This document shows positions 9,046 to 17,540 of a DNA stretch of 64,000 bases, piece after piece (the stretch's first letter is position 1; every line of letters begins with the position of its first letter). Position numbers and translations under genes: made by a program. The stretch covers positions 62,001 to 126,000 of the forward strand of contig NZ_JAHTKP010000014.1 of the NCBI RefSeq assembly GCF_019192735.1, written 5' to 3'. The notes beneath the pieces were generated by a model, which worked only from the letters and a program-made list of their open reading frames with translations, was not told where the DNA came from and did no database searches. Origin of the DNA: Kitasatospora aureofaciens (GTDB lineage: Bacteria > Actinomycetota > Actinomycetes > Streptomycetales > Streptomycetaceae).

Positions 9046-9336
9046 ATGCGTCACTACGAGCTGATGGTCATCCTCGACCCCTCGGTCGAGGAGCGCGCTG
9101 TCTCCCCCCTGATCGAGAACTTCCTCACCGTCGTCCGCAACAGCGGCGGCAAGGTGGAGAAGGTCGACACCTGGGGTCGCCGCCGTCTGGCTTACGAGAT
9201 CAACAAGCAGTCCGAGGGCATCTACTCGGTCATCGACCTGAAGGCCACGCCTGAGGTCGTCAAGGAGCTCGACCGCCAGCTTGGCCTGAGCGAGTCGGTT
9301 CTCCGGACCAAGGTCCTGCGCCCGGACACCCACTGA
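9046..9336 (+). CDS. rpsF: 30S ribosomal protein S6
   Basis: S6 of 96 residues, the usual size, which packs against S18 on the small-subunit platform. [16 protein letters not shown] and the [13 protein letters not shown] segment are typical. The ATG is preceded by AAAGGAGG nine bases upstream. It is the first gene of the conserved unit rpsF-ssb-rpsR-rplI, served by the promoter near 8822-8850. Confidence 0.97.
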   Translation: MRHYELMVILDPSVEERAVSPLIENFLTVVRNSGGKVEKVDTWGRRRLAYEINKQSEGIYSVIDLKATPEVVKELDRQLGLSESVLRTKVLRPDTH

Positions 9337-9432
9337 GCCACCTCTGAGGCCTTCGGGTCTCGGGTAGCTCGCGTCCGCTGTTTCACGTGAAACAGCGGCG
9401 AACGGACATCTTCCCGAGAGGTCATCACCACC

Positions 9433-10032
9433 ATGGCAGGCGAGACCGTCATCACCCTCGTCGGCAATCTCGTCGACGACCCCGAGCTGCGCTTCACCCC
9501 GTCCGGTGCGGCGGTCGCGAAGTTCCGTATCGCGTCCACCCCCCGCACCTTCGACCGCCAGACGAACGAGTGGAAGGACGGCGAGAGCCTCTTCCTCACG
9601 TGCAACGTCTGGCGGCAGCCGGCGGAGAACGTGGCCGAGTCGCTGCAGCGCGGCATGCGCGTCATCGTGCAGGGCCGACTGCGCCAGCGGTCTTACGAGA
9701 CCAAGGAAGGCGAGAAGCGGACGGTCTTCGAGGTCGAGGTCGACGAGGTCGGCCCGAGCCTGCGCTCGGCGACCGCCAAGGTCACCCGGGCCAACCGGTC
9801 CGGCGGCCCCGGGGGCGGCTTTGGCGGCGGCCCGCAGGGCGGCGGCCAGGGCGGTAACTGGGGCGGCGGTGGCGGCCAGCAGGGCGGCGGCAGCTGGGGT
9901 GGAAACTCCGGCGGCGGCCAGTCCGGCCCCTCCGACGATCCGTGGGCGTCCAGCGCCCCGTCCGGCGGCAACCAGGGCGGCGGCTGGGGTGCCCCGTCCG
10001 GTGGCGGCTTCTCGGAAGAGCCCCCGTTCTAA
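9433..10032 (+). CDS. ssb: Single-stranded DNA-binding protein
   Basis: Essential SSB of 199 residues. The OB fold occupies about residues 1-112 ([37 protein letters not shown]). A Gly/Gln-rich flexible linker (about 115-190) follows, ending in the acidic tip EEPPF that recruits replication and repair partners. This housekeeping paralogue lies between rpsF and rpsR, the standard actinobacterial position, and is close to dnaB. A GAGAGG site precedes the ATG. Confidence 0.96.
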   Translation: MAGETVITLVGNLVDDPELRFTPSGAAVAKFRIASTPRTFDRQTNEWKDGESLFLTCNVWRQPAENVAESLQRGMRVIVQGRLRQRSYETKEGEKRTVFEVEVDEVGPSLRSATAKVTRANRSGGPGGGFGGGPQGGGQGGNWGGGGGQQGGGSWGGNSGGGQSGPSDDPWASSAPSGGNQGGGWGAPSGGGFSEEPPF

Positions 10033-10112
10033 AGAGCTGACAGATTTCGTGCGGCCCGGCCGCCGGCGTCGAGTGACGCCCGCCGGGCCGTGAACCCCAA
10101 ATGGAGCACACA

Positions 10113-10349
10113 ATGGCGAAGCCGCCTGCTCGCAAGCCGAAGAAGAAGGTTTGCGTCTTCTGCAAGGACAAGGTCAACTACGTTGACTACAAGGACACGA
10201 ACCTGCTGCGGAAGTTCATCTCCGACCGCGGCAAGATCCGTGCCCGCCGGGTCACCGGCAACTGCACCCAGCACCAGCGTGACGTCGCCACGGCCGTGAA
10301 GAACAGCCGTGAGATGGCGCTGCTGCCCTACACCAGCACCGCGCGCTAA
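10113..10349 (+). CDS. rpsR: 30S ribosomal protein S18 (zinc-binding C+ form)
   Basis: S18 of 78 residues, partner of S6. It keeps a zinc-ribbon pattern: CVFC near residues 14-17 and C..H in GNCTQHQ. It is therefore the C+ paralogue; Streptomyces often also carry a zinc-independent copy under Zur control elsewhere. The start is set at ATG 10113 ([12 protein letters not shown]) behind GGAG at 10103-10106, rather than the earlier in-frame ATG at 10101. Confidence 0.95.
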   Translation: MAKPPARKPKKKVCVFCKDKVNYVDYKDTNLLRKFISDRGKIRARRVTGNCTQHQRDVATAVKNSREMALLPYTSTAR

Positions 10350-10366
10350 GAGAGGGTGACCAAGTA

Positions 10367-10813
10367 ATGAAGATCATCCTCACGCACGAGGTGCCGGGTC
10401 TCGGCTCCGCCGGCGAGGTCGTCGAGGTCAAGGACGGCTACGCCCGCAACTACCTGGTCCCGCGTGGCTACGCCATCCGCTGGACCAAGGGTGGTCAGAA
10501 GGACGTCGACGCCATCCGTCGCGCCCGCAAGATCCACGAGATCCAGACCCTTGAGGCCGCCAACGAGGTCAAGGGCAAGCTGGAGGGCGTCCAGGTCAAG
10601 CTGGCCGTTCGCTCGGGCGAGGCCGGCCGTCTGTTCGGTTCGGTGACCCAGGCCGACGTCGTCGAGGCCATCAAGGCCGCCGGCGGCCCGGCTGTGGACA
10701 AGCGCGCCGTCGCGATCGCCTCGCCGATCAAGACCGTGGGCACCCACAAGGTCTCGGTCAAGCTGCACGCCGACGTCCAGGCCAACCTCGACGTCGCCGT
10801 CGTCGCTGCCTGA
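10367..10813 (+). CDS. rplI: 50S ribosomal protein L9
   Basis: L9 of 148 residues, binding 23S rRNA domain V. The N-terminal domain [13 protein letters not shown]...[14 protein letters not shown] is the family signature. The long connecting helix and C-terminal domain are complete. It starts 17 bp after rpsR with a GAGAGGGTGA ribosome site and is the last gene of the unit, followed by a clear terminator. Confidence 0.97.
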   Translation: MKIILTHEVPGLGSAGEVVEVKDGYARNYLVPRGYAIRWTKGGQKDVDAIRRARKIHEIQTLEAANEVKGKLEGVQVKLAVRSGEAGRLFGSVTQADVVEAIKAAGGPAVDKRAVAIASPIKTVGTHKVSVKLHADVQANLDVAVVAA

Positions 10814-10829
10814 GTTCCGTAGCAGTGGC

Positions 10830-10866
10830 CCGAGGGCCGGACTCCTCCGCGGAGTCCGGCCCTCGG
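10830..10866 (+). terminator. Terminator after rplI
   Basis: A perfect 16-bp stem (CCGAGGGCCGGACTCC and its complement) with a TCCGC loop starts 17 bp after the rplI stop. It also faces the end of the convergent MATE gene and may act in both directions. Confidence 0.85.
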
Positions 10867-10930
10867 TGCGTTCTGCGTCGGGTTCAGTGGCGGTTTCAGT
10901 GGCGGGTTCGGTGCCGGGTTCAGTGCCGGC

Positions 10931-12271
10931 TCAGTTCCGGACGGCGCCGGTGACCAGCCACTTGCCGCCGCGGGCGCGCCGGCTCAGGAAGGCACCGCGG
11001 ACCAGCATGAACAGGTTCATCGCCCACCAGAGCCCGGCCAGCCCGGTCCCGGTGGCCGGCACCGCGAGGGCCGCCGGGGCGAACAGCGCCAGGGTGGCGA
11101 TCGCCGCCCAGGCCAGGTAGGGGCCGTCCCCGGCGCCCATCAGCACCCCGTCCAGCACGAAGACCAGGCCGGCCACCGGCTGGCTGAGCGCGAGCAGCAG
11201 CAGGACGGTGTTCAGCTGCGCCTGCACCGCCGGATCGGGCGTGAACAGCGGGACGTACAGCGGGCGCGTGGCCACCACCAGCAGGCCGAGCACCACGCCG
11301 GAGCCGATGCCCCACTCGACCATCCGGCGGGTGGCGGCCTTCGCGCCCGGGACGTCCGAGGCGCCCAGGTAGCGGCCGATGATCGCTTGGCCGGCGATCG
11401 CGATGGCGTCCAGGGCGAAGGCCAGGAAGCTGAACAGCGTCATGGTGATCTGGTGCGCGGCCACCTCGTCGTCACCCAGCCGGGCGGCCACCGCGGTGGC
11501 GATCATCAGCACCGCGCGCAGGCTCACCGTCCGGACCAGCAGCGGGCCGCCCGCCCTGGCACTGGCCCGGATGCCTGCGGCGTCCGGCCGCAGCGAGGCC
11601 TGCTCCCGGCGGGCCCCACGGACCACCACGACCACGTAGACGACGGCCATCCCGGTCTGCGCCAGCACGGTGCCCCAGGCCGAACCGGCCACGCCGAGCC
11701 CGGCGCCGTACACCAGGCCGGCGTTCAGGCCGATGTTGGCGGCGAAGCCCGTGACGGCCACCACCAGCGGCGTACGGGTGTCCTGGAGGCCGCGCAGCAC
11801 GCCGGTGGCGGCCATCACCATGAGCATCGCCGGGATGCCCAGGGCGCTGATCCGCAGATACGTCACCGCATACGGCGCGGCGGTGTCCGAGGCGCCCAGG
11901 ACGTCCGCCACCCGGGGCGCCAGCAGGAGGGTGAGGGCGACCACCACGGTGGACAGGGCCAGCGCCAGCCAGATGCCGTCGATGCCCTGCTGGACGGCCG
12001 CCCGGCGGTCCCCGGCGCCGATCCGGCGGGCCACGGCGGCGGTGGTGGCGTACGCGAGGAACACGAACACGCCGGTCGCGGTGGTGAGCGCGGCGGAGGC
12101 GACGCCGACGCCGGCCAGCTGGGGGGTGCCGAGGTGGCCGACGATCGCCGAGTCGGCCATCAGGAAGAGCGGTTCGGCGACGAGGGCGCCGAAGGCCGGG
12201 ATCGCCAGGGCGAGGATCTCGCGGTCATGCCGGCGTCTCGCCGGGGTCGGCGCTGAGGGAGGGGCGGTCAT
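10931..12271 (-). CDS. MATE-family multidrug/metabolite exporter
   Basis: Cation-coupled exporter of 446 residues with twelve predicted helices. The two MatE halves are visible: ILALAIPAFGALVAEPLFLM with DSAIVGHLG at the start, and DEVAAHQITMTLFSFLAFAL in the second half. The start is set at ATG 12271 (MTAPPSAP); an ATG at 12289 would add six residues but has no better ribosome site. A MATE gene between rplI and dnaB is the normal Streptomyces arrangement. It is convergent with rplI and divergent from dnaB. Substrate unknown. Confidence 0.88.
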   Translation of the reverse strand: MTAPPSAPTPARRRHDREILALAIPAFGALVAEPLFLMADSAIVGHLGTPQLAGVGVASAALTTATGVFVFLAYATTAAVARRIGAGDRRAAVQQGIDGIWLALALSTVVVALTLLLAPRVADVLGASDTAAPYAVTYLRISALGIPAMLMVMAATGVLRGLQDTRTPLVVAVTGFAANIGLNAGLVYGAGLGVAGSAWGTVLAQTGMAVVYVVVVVRGARREQASLRPDAAGIRASARAGGPLLVRTVSLRAVLMIATAVAARLGDDEVAAHQITMTLFSFLAFALDAIAIAGQAIIGRYLGASDVPGAKAATRRMVEWGIGSGVVLGLLVVATRPLYVPLFTPDPAVQAQLNTVLLLLALSQPVAGLVFVLDGVLMGAGDGPYLAWAAIATLALFAPAALAVPATGTGLAGLWWAMNLFMLVRGAFLSRRARGGKWLVTGAVRN

Positions 12272-12285
12272 GGGCTCCAGGCTAC

Positions 12286-12548
12286 TCATCCACAGGTAAT
12301 GGCTGCTATGTGCATATGTCTATTACTCGAAATTCTGAGCGAGGCACTCGACGCCCTGTGTGCCCACTGCCACCCGGCAGTGTGTGAAGAATTTCTCATG
12401 CACAGGCCTCGGAAGAGGTAATCCCAGGTCAACAGGTTGACGGTGGATCGATGGTGTGGTTATCCACAGGGTCTTCCACAGGGGCGTCCACAGGTTTGCC
12501 GCAGTTCTCCACAGCCCTGGGCCGCTCGTCCACACCCCCTGTGGATAA
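12286..12548. promoter_or_regulatory. Cluster of DnaA-box-like 9-mers upstream of dnaB
   Basis: Seven matches to TTRTCCACA occur in 263 bp. Perfect TTATCCACA lies at 12460-12468 (+) and 12540-12548 (-). Eight-of-nine matches lie at 12286 (TCATCCACA), 12505 (TTCTCCACA) and 12526 (TCGTCCACA). Seven-of-nine matches lie at 12472 and 12484. Start-to-start spacings in the main group are 12, 12, 21, 21 and 14 bp, suggesting face-of-helix order. An AT-rich patch lies at about 12297-12345. DnaA binding is inferred. No dnaA or dnaN is nearby, so this is not the chromosomal origin. Confidence 0.7.
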
Positions 12549-12553
12549 CCGTC

Positions 12554-12583
12554 TTGGCTGAACGGCGTCCGGCGCCTTAGCGT
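12554..12583 (+). promoter_or_regulatory. Candidate dnaB promoter
   Basis: TTGGCT (12554-12559) and TAGCGT (12578-12583) are 18 bp apart, an acceptable HrdB-type promoter. The -35 box begins six bases after the last DnaA-box match. It lies about 130 bp ahead of the dnaB start; nothing else is recognised in between. Confidence 0.45.
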
Positions 12584-12712
12584 GGGCCCTCCGTCCGACA
12601 CTCCCACCCGCCCCGGCGTCCGATTTGTCGGTGCGGTGCCGTACAAAGAGGAGCGCAGCCAAACCGGCAAGGTGCGCTCCAACTCGCACCACTCGCTGAT
12701 CGGGGAACACGC

Positions 12713-14344
12713 GTGACCGGCCCCCAGTACGACGACCACGACGCCCCGCCGCCGGAGGAGGACTGGCAGACCGCCGAGGACCCCTTCCCCGCGGGCGCCT
12801 TCGACGACGCGCCGTTCCCGGACGGGCCCGGTGACCGGCTTCCGGTCTCCCGCAATCGCGGCAACGGCCAGGGCAACGGCCAGGGCAACGGCCAGGGCGG
12901 TTTCCAGAAGGGCGGGGGTTTCCAGAAGGGCGGCGGCTTCCAGGGCGGCAAGGGTGGCAAGGGCGGACGCGACGGCGGCCGCGACCGCCGCGACGACGAG
13001 GGCCCGGGCGGCACCGACGGCTTCGAGCGCGTCCCCCCGCAGGACCTCGCGGCCGAGCAGTCCGTCCTCGGCGGCATGCTGCTGTCCAAGGACGCCATCG
13101 CCGACGTCGTCGAGGTGCTCAAGCCGGCCGACTACTACCGGCCGGCGCACGAGATGATCCATGGCGCGATCCTCGACCTGTACGCGCGTGGCGAGCCGGC
13201 CGACCCGATCACCGTGGCCGGCGAGCTCACCAAGCGCGGCGAGCTCCAGCGCGTCGGCGGTGCCCCCTACCTGCACACCCTGGTCAACTCCGTCCCGACC
13301 GCCGCCAACGCCGAGTACTACGCCCAGATCGTTCACGAGCGCGCCGTGCTGCGCCGCCTGGTCGAGGCCGGCACCCGGATCGCCGGCATGGGCTACGCGG
13401 CCGAGGGCGACGTCGACGAGATCGTCAACGCGGCCCAGGCGGAGATCTACGCCGTCACCGAGCAGCGCACCAACGAGGACTACGCGCCGCTCGCCGACAT
13501 CATGGAGGGCGCCCTCGACGAGATCGAGGCGATCGGCTCCCGCAACGGCCAGATGTCTGGCGTCCCGACCGGCTTCGCCGACTTCGACCAGCTCACCAAC
13601 GGCCTGCACCCGGGCCAGATGATCGTCATCGCGGCCCGCCCCGCCATGGGTAAGTCCACCCTCGCGCTGGACTTCGCCCGCGCCTGCTCGATCCACCACA
13701 AGCTGCCGAGCGTGATCTTCTCGCTCGAAATGGGGCGCAACGAGATCGCCATGCGCCTGCTCTCCGCCGAGGCCCGGGTGGCGCTGCACCACATGCGCTC
13801 CGGGAACATGACGGACGACGACTGGACCCGGGTCGCCCGCCGGATGCCCGACGTCAGCGAGGCGCCGCTGTTCATCGACGACTCGCCGAACCTGTCGATG
13901 ATGGAGATCCGCGCCAAGTGCCGCCGGCTCAAGCAGCGCAACGACATCAAGCTGATCGTCATCGACTACCTCCAGCTGATGCAGTCCGGCGGCTCCCGCC
14001 GGGCCGAGAACCGCCAGCAGGAGGTCTCGGACATGTCCCGAAACCTGAAGCTGCTGGCCAAGGAGCTGGAAGTCCCCGTCATCGCGCTGTCCCAGCTGAA
14101 CCGTGGCCCGGAACAGCGCACCGACAAGCGTCCGATGGTCTCGGACCTGCGCGAGTCCGGCTCGATCGAGCAGGACGCCGACATGGTCATCCTGCTCCAC
14201 CGCGAGGACGCCTACGAGAAGGAGTCCCCCCGCGCCGGCGAGGCCGACCTCATCGTCGCGAAGCACCGTAACGGCCCGACGGCCACCATCACCGTCGCCT
14301 TCCAGGGCCACTACTCCCGCTTCGTCGACATGACCCGCGACTGA
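12713..14344 (+). CDS. dnaB: Replicative DNA helicase DnaB
   Basis: Hexameric 5'-3' replicative helicase of 543 residues. The N-terminal domain starts at about residue 104 (VPPQDLAAEQSVLGGMLLSK). The RecA-type ATPase has a Walker A-like AARPAMGKSTLALD and a Walker B IVIDYLQLM. The C-terminus LIVAKHRNGPTATITVAFQG is conserved. The first 100 residues are an unusual Gly/Asn/Gln/Lys-rich extension with tandem GNGQ and GGGFQK repeats. No intein is present, unlike some actinobacterial DnaB proteins. GTG 12713 is the most upstream plausible start, with GGGGA nearby. The gene lies close to ssb. Confidence 0.95.
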   Translation: MTGPQYDDHDAPPPEEDWQTAEDPFPAGAFDDAPFPDGPGDRLPVSRNRGNGQGNGQGNGQGGFQKGGGFQKGGGFQGGKGGKGGRDGGRDRRDDEGPGGTDGFERVPPQDLAAEQSVLGGMLLSKDAIADVVEVLKPADYYRPAHEMIHGAILDLYARGEPADPITVAGELTKRGELQRVGGAPYLHTLVNSVPTAANAEYYAQIVHERAVLRRLVEAGTRIAGMGYAAEGDVDEIVNAAQAEIYAVTEQRTNEDYAPLADIMEGALDEIEAIGSRNGQMSGVPTGFADFDQLTNGLHPGQMIVIAARPAMGKSTLALDFARACSIHHKLPSVIFSLEMGRNEIAMRLLSAEARVALHHMRSGNMTDDDWTRVARRMPDVSEAPLFIDDSPNLSMMEIRAKCRRLKQRNDIKLIVIDYLQLMQSGGSRRAENRQQEVSDMSRNLKLLAKELEVPVIALSQLNRGPEQRTDKRPMVSDLRESGSIEQDADMVILLHREDAYEKESPRAGEADLIVAKHRNGPTATITVAFQGHYSRFVDMTRD

Positions 14345-14347
14345 TCC

Positions 14348-14366
14348 GCCTGAGCGTGGCTCAGGC
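14348..14366. terminator. Convergent terminator dnaB / regulator relic
   Basis: The 8-bp hairpin GCCTGAGC-GTG-GCTCAGGC starts three bases after the dnaB stop and overlaps the last codons of the opposing regulator frame. Confidence 0.5.
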
Positions 14367-15074
14367 AGTGCTGTCCGAGGTCGTTTCGGGTTGCGTGTGG
14401 AGGACTTCGCGGCCCTGCTCCGCGGCGCGGGTGATGCTCTCGGAGATGAAGTCGAGGAAGCGGGCGATGTTCTCCAGGCGGGCGGCGGCCGGGGTGCCGG
14501 GGCCGAGGACGCCGACGCCCTGGCGTGCGGTTTCGACGAGCTGGGCGGTGCCGCGGGCGCTGGCCATCATGGACTGGTACCAGATGTCGTCGTCGACGAA
14601 GTAGCGCTCGCGGCGGCGTTCGTCGCGTTCCCGGCGGACGAGGCCCTGGCTTTCGAGGAACGCGATCGCTTTGGAGATGGTCGCCGGGCTGACCTGGAGG
14701 CGCTGGACGAGTTCGGACGCGGTGAGGCTGCCCGCGTCGGTGGTGTAGAGGCAGGCCAGCACCCGGGACATCATCTTGGCCAGGCCCGACTGCATGACGA
14801 CGGTGGTGAACATCTCCTCGTACTCGCGCACCGCGTCGGCGTCGCGTCCGTGGGGCTGCGGGGGCGCCTGCGGGTCCCGGGGTGCGGGCTGCCTGCGGCG
14901 TTGGGCGCGGTGTTCGGTGGCGCGGTGGGCGAGGTCGGCGCGGTAGGCGGTGGGGCCGCCGTTGCGCATCACCTCACGCGTGATCGTCGAGGTCGGACGG
15001 TCCAGGCGTCTGGCGATCTCCGCATAGGCGAGGCCGTCGGCCAGTCCCAGCGCGATCTGCTGGCGTTCCTGCTG
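14361..15074 (-). pseudogene. MarR/GbsR-type regulator lacking its 5' end
   Basis: The frame encodes 237 residues typical of a Streptomyces regulator. An N-terminal HTH (LADGLAYAEIARRLDRPTST) is followed by a winged helix (SLTASELVQRLQVSPATISK), VRRERDERRRERYFVDDD and a helical C-terminus. Homologues begin a few residues before QQERQQIALGL. Here those codons are missing: upstream of CAGCAG at 15074-15069 come four unrelated codons and then a stop (15089-15087), with no start codon. Translation could only begin at GTG 14972, losing the first HTH. On the other side of the joint is the middle of a divergent DUF4097 gene, so promoter and both 5' ends are gone. It may still make a 203-residue product. 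Confidence 0.75.
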
Positions 15075-15076
15075 CG

Positions 15077-15406
15077 CAGGCCTCCGTCAAGCTCGACGAG
15101 ACCGCGAGCGCCCGCCTCACCCTCCTCGCCGGCGACGTCTCGCTCGGCCGACTGGGCGGCCCCGCCCAGATCAGCACCCAGAAGGGCGACATCCGCATCG
15201 CCGAGGCCGTGCACGGCACGGTCGTGCTGCGCACCGAGTCCGGCGAGGTGTCGGTCGGCGCCGCCCGCGGGGTCTCCGCCTCCCTGGACGCCGGCACCAG
15301 CTACGGCCGGATCCACAACGCGCTCAACAACACCGCCGGCGCCGCCGCCGAGCTGAACATCCACGCCACCACCGCCTACGGCGACATCACCGCCCGCAGC
15401 CTTTGA
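15077..15406 (+). pseudogene. DUF4097 (putative adhesin-like) gene, 3' half only
   Basis: About 109 codons of the C-terminal half of a DUF4097 beta-strand-repeat protein, normally about 220-280 residues. Typical segments are ASVKLDETASARLTLLAGDV, STQKGDIRIAEAVHGTV and the closing HATTAYGDITARSL. No start codon precedes the recognisable homology; the first in-frame GTG is at 15209. In other Streptomyces this gene is divergent from the same regulator and is often followed by an ABC-2 exporter ATPase, which is absent here. The break lies in the codon after CTGCTG, within one or two bases of 15074. Confidence 0.72.
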
Positions 15407-15416
15407 GGAGCCCGTG

Positions 15417-15446
15417 GTGCGGCCGCGCTCGAAGCCGCGGCCGCAC
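15417..15446 (+). terminator. Hairpin after the DUF4097 relic
   Basis: A perfect 11-bp stem, GTGCGGCCGCG and its complement, with an 8-base loop, starts ten bases after the relic's stop. It looks like a GC-rich terminator. Confidence 0.5.
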
Positions 15447-15480
15447 CTCCTACGGCGGCATCACCATCCACCGCTTCTGA
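15447..15480 (+). pseudogene. Second DUF4097-like C-terminal tail
   Basis: Directly after the hairpin, a short frame reads TSYGGITIHRF then stop. It mimics the end of the preceding relic (TAYGDITARSL). It has no start and is only about a dozen codons, so it is probably a remnant of a paralogue or tail duplication. Function is not expected. Confidence 0.35.
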
Positions 15481-15510
15481 TCCACCCCTGACCCCGGAGA
15501 GAGGCACACC

Positions 15511-16317
15511 ATGACCATCAAGCAGTCCGCTGCCGCCTGGACCGGCATGGTGTCGGTCGACGACACCGCCCTGGCCGTCACCGACACCGGCGGCCCCGGC
15601 ACTCCCGTGGTCTACCTCAACGGCTCCTACGCCGACCAGAAGCACTGGCGGCGCGTCATGGCCGACCTCGGTGGCGACTTCCGGCACATCACCTACGACG
15701 AGCGCGCCCGCGGCAAGTCCGACACCGCCACCGACTACTCCTTCGAGGCCTGCCTGCGCGACCTCGACGCCGTCCTCAAGGCGCGGGGCGTCGAGCGGCC
15801 GATCCTGGTCGGCTGGTCCTACGGCGCACTGATCGCGATGCACTGGGCAGCCCGCAACCCCGACCGCGTCCGGGCAGCGGTGTCCGTGGACGGCGCCCTG
15901 CCGAGCGAGCCGCTCGACGAGGCCACCCGCGAACAGGTCCGCACGCTGTTCCGCCGCCTGAGCCCGCTCTTCCCGATCTGCCGCCGGCTCGGCCTGGCCG
16001 CCCGGATGAGCGCCGCCCAGCACGCCGAGATCAACCTCGAACTCATCGACCTGTGCGCGCCCGCCGCCCTCGGCCCGGTCCTCGACCAGGTGACCGCACC
16101 CACCCGGTACGTCCTCGGCACGGGCGGCAACCTGGGCGCCAACGCGAAGGTGATGGAAGAACTTCGCGCCAACCTCAACCCGATCCTCGCCCGCAACCCG
16201 AACATCCGGGTCAGCGCGAAGGCCCCGAGCAACCACTCCAAGATCCTGCGCAACGACTCCCGAGCCGTCGCCGACGCGGTCCGCGAGCTCGCCGCCACCC
16301 GCGACAAGGTCGGCTGA
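15511..16317 (+). CDS. Alpha/beta hydrolase
   Basis: Soluble alpha/beta-hydrolase of 268 residues. The nucleophile elbow GWSYG places Ser103. The oxyanion segment is YLNGSY (35-40), DERARGKSDTATDYS follows strand 4, and the likely catalytic His lies in SNHSKIL near the C-terminus. The ATG follows GAGAGAGG six bases upstream. It stands alone after the truncated DUF4097 gene. Substrate cannot be told; homologues are esterases or haloperoxidase-like proteins. Confidence 0.87.
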   Translation: MTIKQSAAAWTGMVSVDDTALAVTDTGGPGTPVVYLNGSYADQKHWRRVMADLGGDFRHITYDERARGKSDTATDYSFEACLRDLDAVLKARGVERPILVGWSYGALIAMHWAARNPDRVRAAVSVDGALPSEPLDEATREQVRTLFRRLSPLFPICRRLGLAARMSAAQHAEINLELIDLCAPAALGPVLDQVTAPTRYVLGTGGNLGANAKVMEELRANLNPILARNPNIRVSAKAPSNHSKILRNDSRAVADAVRELAATRDKVG

Positions 16318-16325
16318 GCCGCCAC

Positions 16326-16347
16326 CGCCGGCCGGCGCCGGCCGGCG
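16326..16347. terminator. Convergent terminator hydrolase / manA
   Basis: A perfect 22-bp GC palindrome (CGCCGGCCGGC and its mirror) fills the 32-bp gap between two converging genes. Confidence 0.5.
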
Positions 16348-16349
16348 CG

Positions 16350-17540
16350 TCAGATGGTGATAGTGGCGCGGAAGAGGGTGGTGGCGGTGCCCGAGACACG
16401 GGTGGGGGTGCCGGTGGCGGGGAGGAAGGCGGACTCGCCGCGGGTGAGGGTGAGCGTGGTGCCGTCGGGCGCGGTGAGGCGGGCGGCGCCGGCGGTGCAG
16501 AGGAGAATCTGCGGGGTGCGGCCGTCGATCTCGCGGTCCTGGCCGTCCAGGACGAAGCGCGAGAGGCGGAACTCGTCGATCGGGACGGGGTAGAGCTCCT
16601 CGCCGGAGGTGGCAGGCACCGGGGTGGGGCGGAGGACGGCGGGGGCGCCGGACTCGAACGCCACCACCTTCATCAGCTCGGGCACGTCGATGTGCTTCGG
16701 GGTGAGCCCGGCGCGCAGGACGTTGTCGGAGTTGGCCTGGAGCTCGACGCAGACGCCGTGCAGGTAGGCGTGCGGCACCCCGGCACCGAGGTAGAGGGCC
16801 TCGCCGGCGCGGAGCCGGACGTGGTTGAGCAGCATTCCGGCGATCAGGCCGCGGTCGCCGGGGAAGTCCCGGGCGATCCGGTGGTACGGGGCGTACTCCC
16901 CGTCCGGGCTGGTGAGCGCCAGTACCTCGGCGGTCTCCCGGACGGTCTCCTCGGCGGTCTTGTCGTCCATCGTGAGGATGGCGGCCAGGGCGCCGCGCAG
17001 GGCCTCGGACTCGTCCTCGGCGGCCAGCAGGTCGATGATCGGGTCGAGCCCCGGGACGGAGATCCCGGCCATCAGCTCGGCGGCCTCGGAGGCCGGGCGG
17101 AAGCCGCAGAGGCCTTCGAACTCGCCCAGTGCGCAGACGAGTTCGGGCTTGTGGTTGGCGTCCTTGTAGTTCCGCTCGGGGGCGTCCAGCGGGATGCCCA
17201 GGGCGTTCTCGGCGGCGAAGCCGGCCTTGGCCTGGTCGAGCGTGGGGTGGGCCTGGATGGAGATCGGGATGCCGGCCGCGAGGATCTTCAGCAGGAACGG
17301 CAGGGTGGGGCCGAACCGGGCGACGGTCATGGCACCGAGTTCGCCCTCCGGGTCCGCGGTGATCAGCTCGTCCAGCGGACGCGGCCCGTCGCCCCGGTCG
17401 GTACGGGACGGGTCGCCGGGGTGGGCGCCCATCCACAGCTCGGCCTGCGGCTCGCCGGTGGGCTCCTGTCCGAGCAGCTCGGGGAGGGCGGTGACCGACC
17501 CCCAGGCGTACGGGCGGATGGTGTTGATGAGCCGGTCCAT
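16350..17540 (-). CDS. manA: Mannose-6-phosphate isomerase, class I
   Basis: Zinc enzyme of 396 residues interconverting fructose 6-phosphate and mannose 6-phosphate, supplying GDP-mannose and polyprenol-phosphate mannose. The zinc-site motifs SIQAHPT, NHKPEL and [11 protein letters not shown] are intact, and the N-terminal [16 protein letters not shown] is typical. The ATG has AGGAGTAGGA upstream. It is divergent from the mannosyltransferase gene at 17.9 kb, so the two adjacent genes make and use mannose. Confidence 0.95.
   Translation of the reverse strand: MDRLINTIRPYAWGSVTALPELLGQEPTGEPQAELWMGAHPGDPSRTDRGDGPRPLDELITADPEGELGAMTVARFGPTLPFLLKILAAGIPISIQAHPTLDQAKAGFAAENALGIPLDAPERNYKDANHKPELVCALGEFEGLCGFRPASEAAELMAGISVPGLDPIIDLLAAEDESEALRGALAAILTMDDKTAEETVRETAEVLALTSPDGEYAPYHRIARDFPGDRGLIAGMLLNHVRLRAGEALYLGAGVPHAYLHGVCVELQANSDNVLRAGLTPKHIDVPELMKVVAFESGAPAVLRPTPVPATSGEELYPVPIDEFRLSRFVLDGQDREIDGRTPQILLCTAGAARLTAPDGTTLTLTRGESAFLPATGTPTRVSGTATTLFRATITI

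Noticed and set aside
12286..12548. DnaA-box cluster as the chromosomal origin oriC
   Set aside because: No dnaA, dnaN or recF nearby and too few boxes; Streptomyces oriC has many more between dnaA and dnaN. Treated as an accessory cluster.
12323..14311. A 662-codon minus-strand frame over dnaB
   Set aside because: Antisense shadow of dnaB that would also run through the DnaA-box region.
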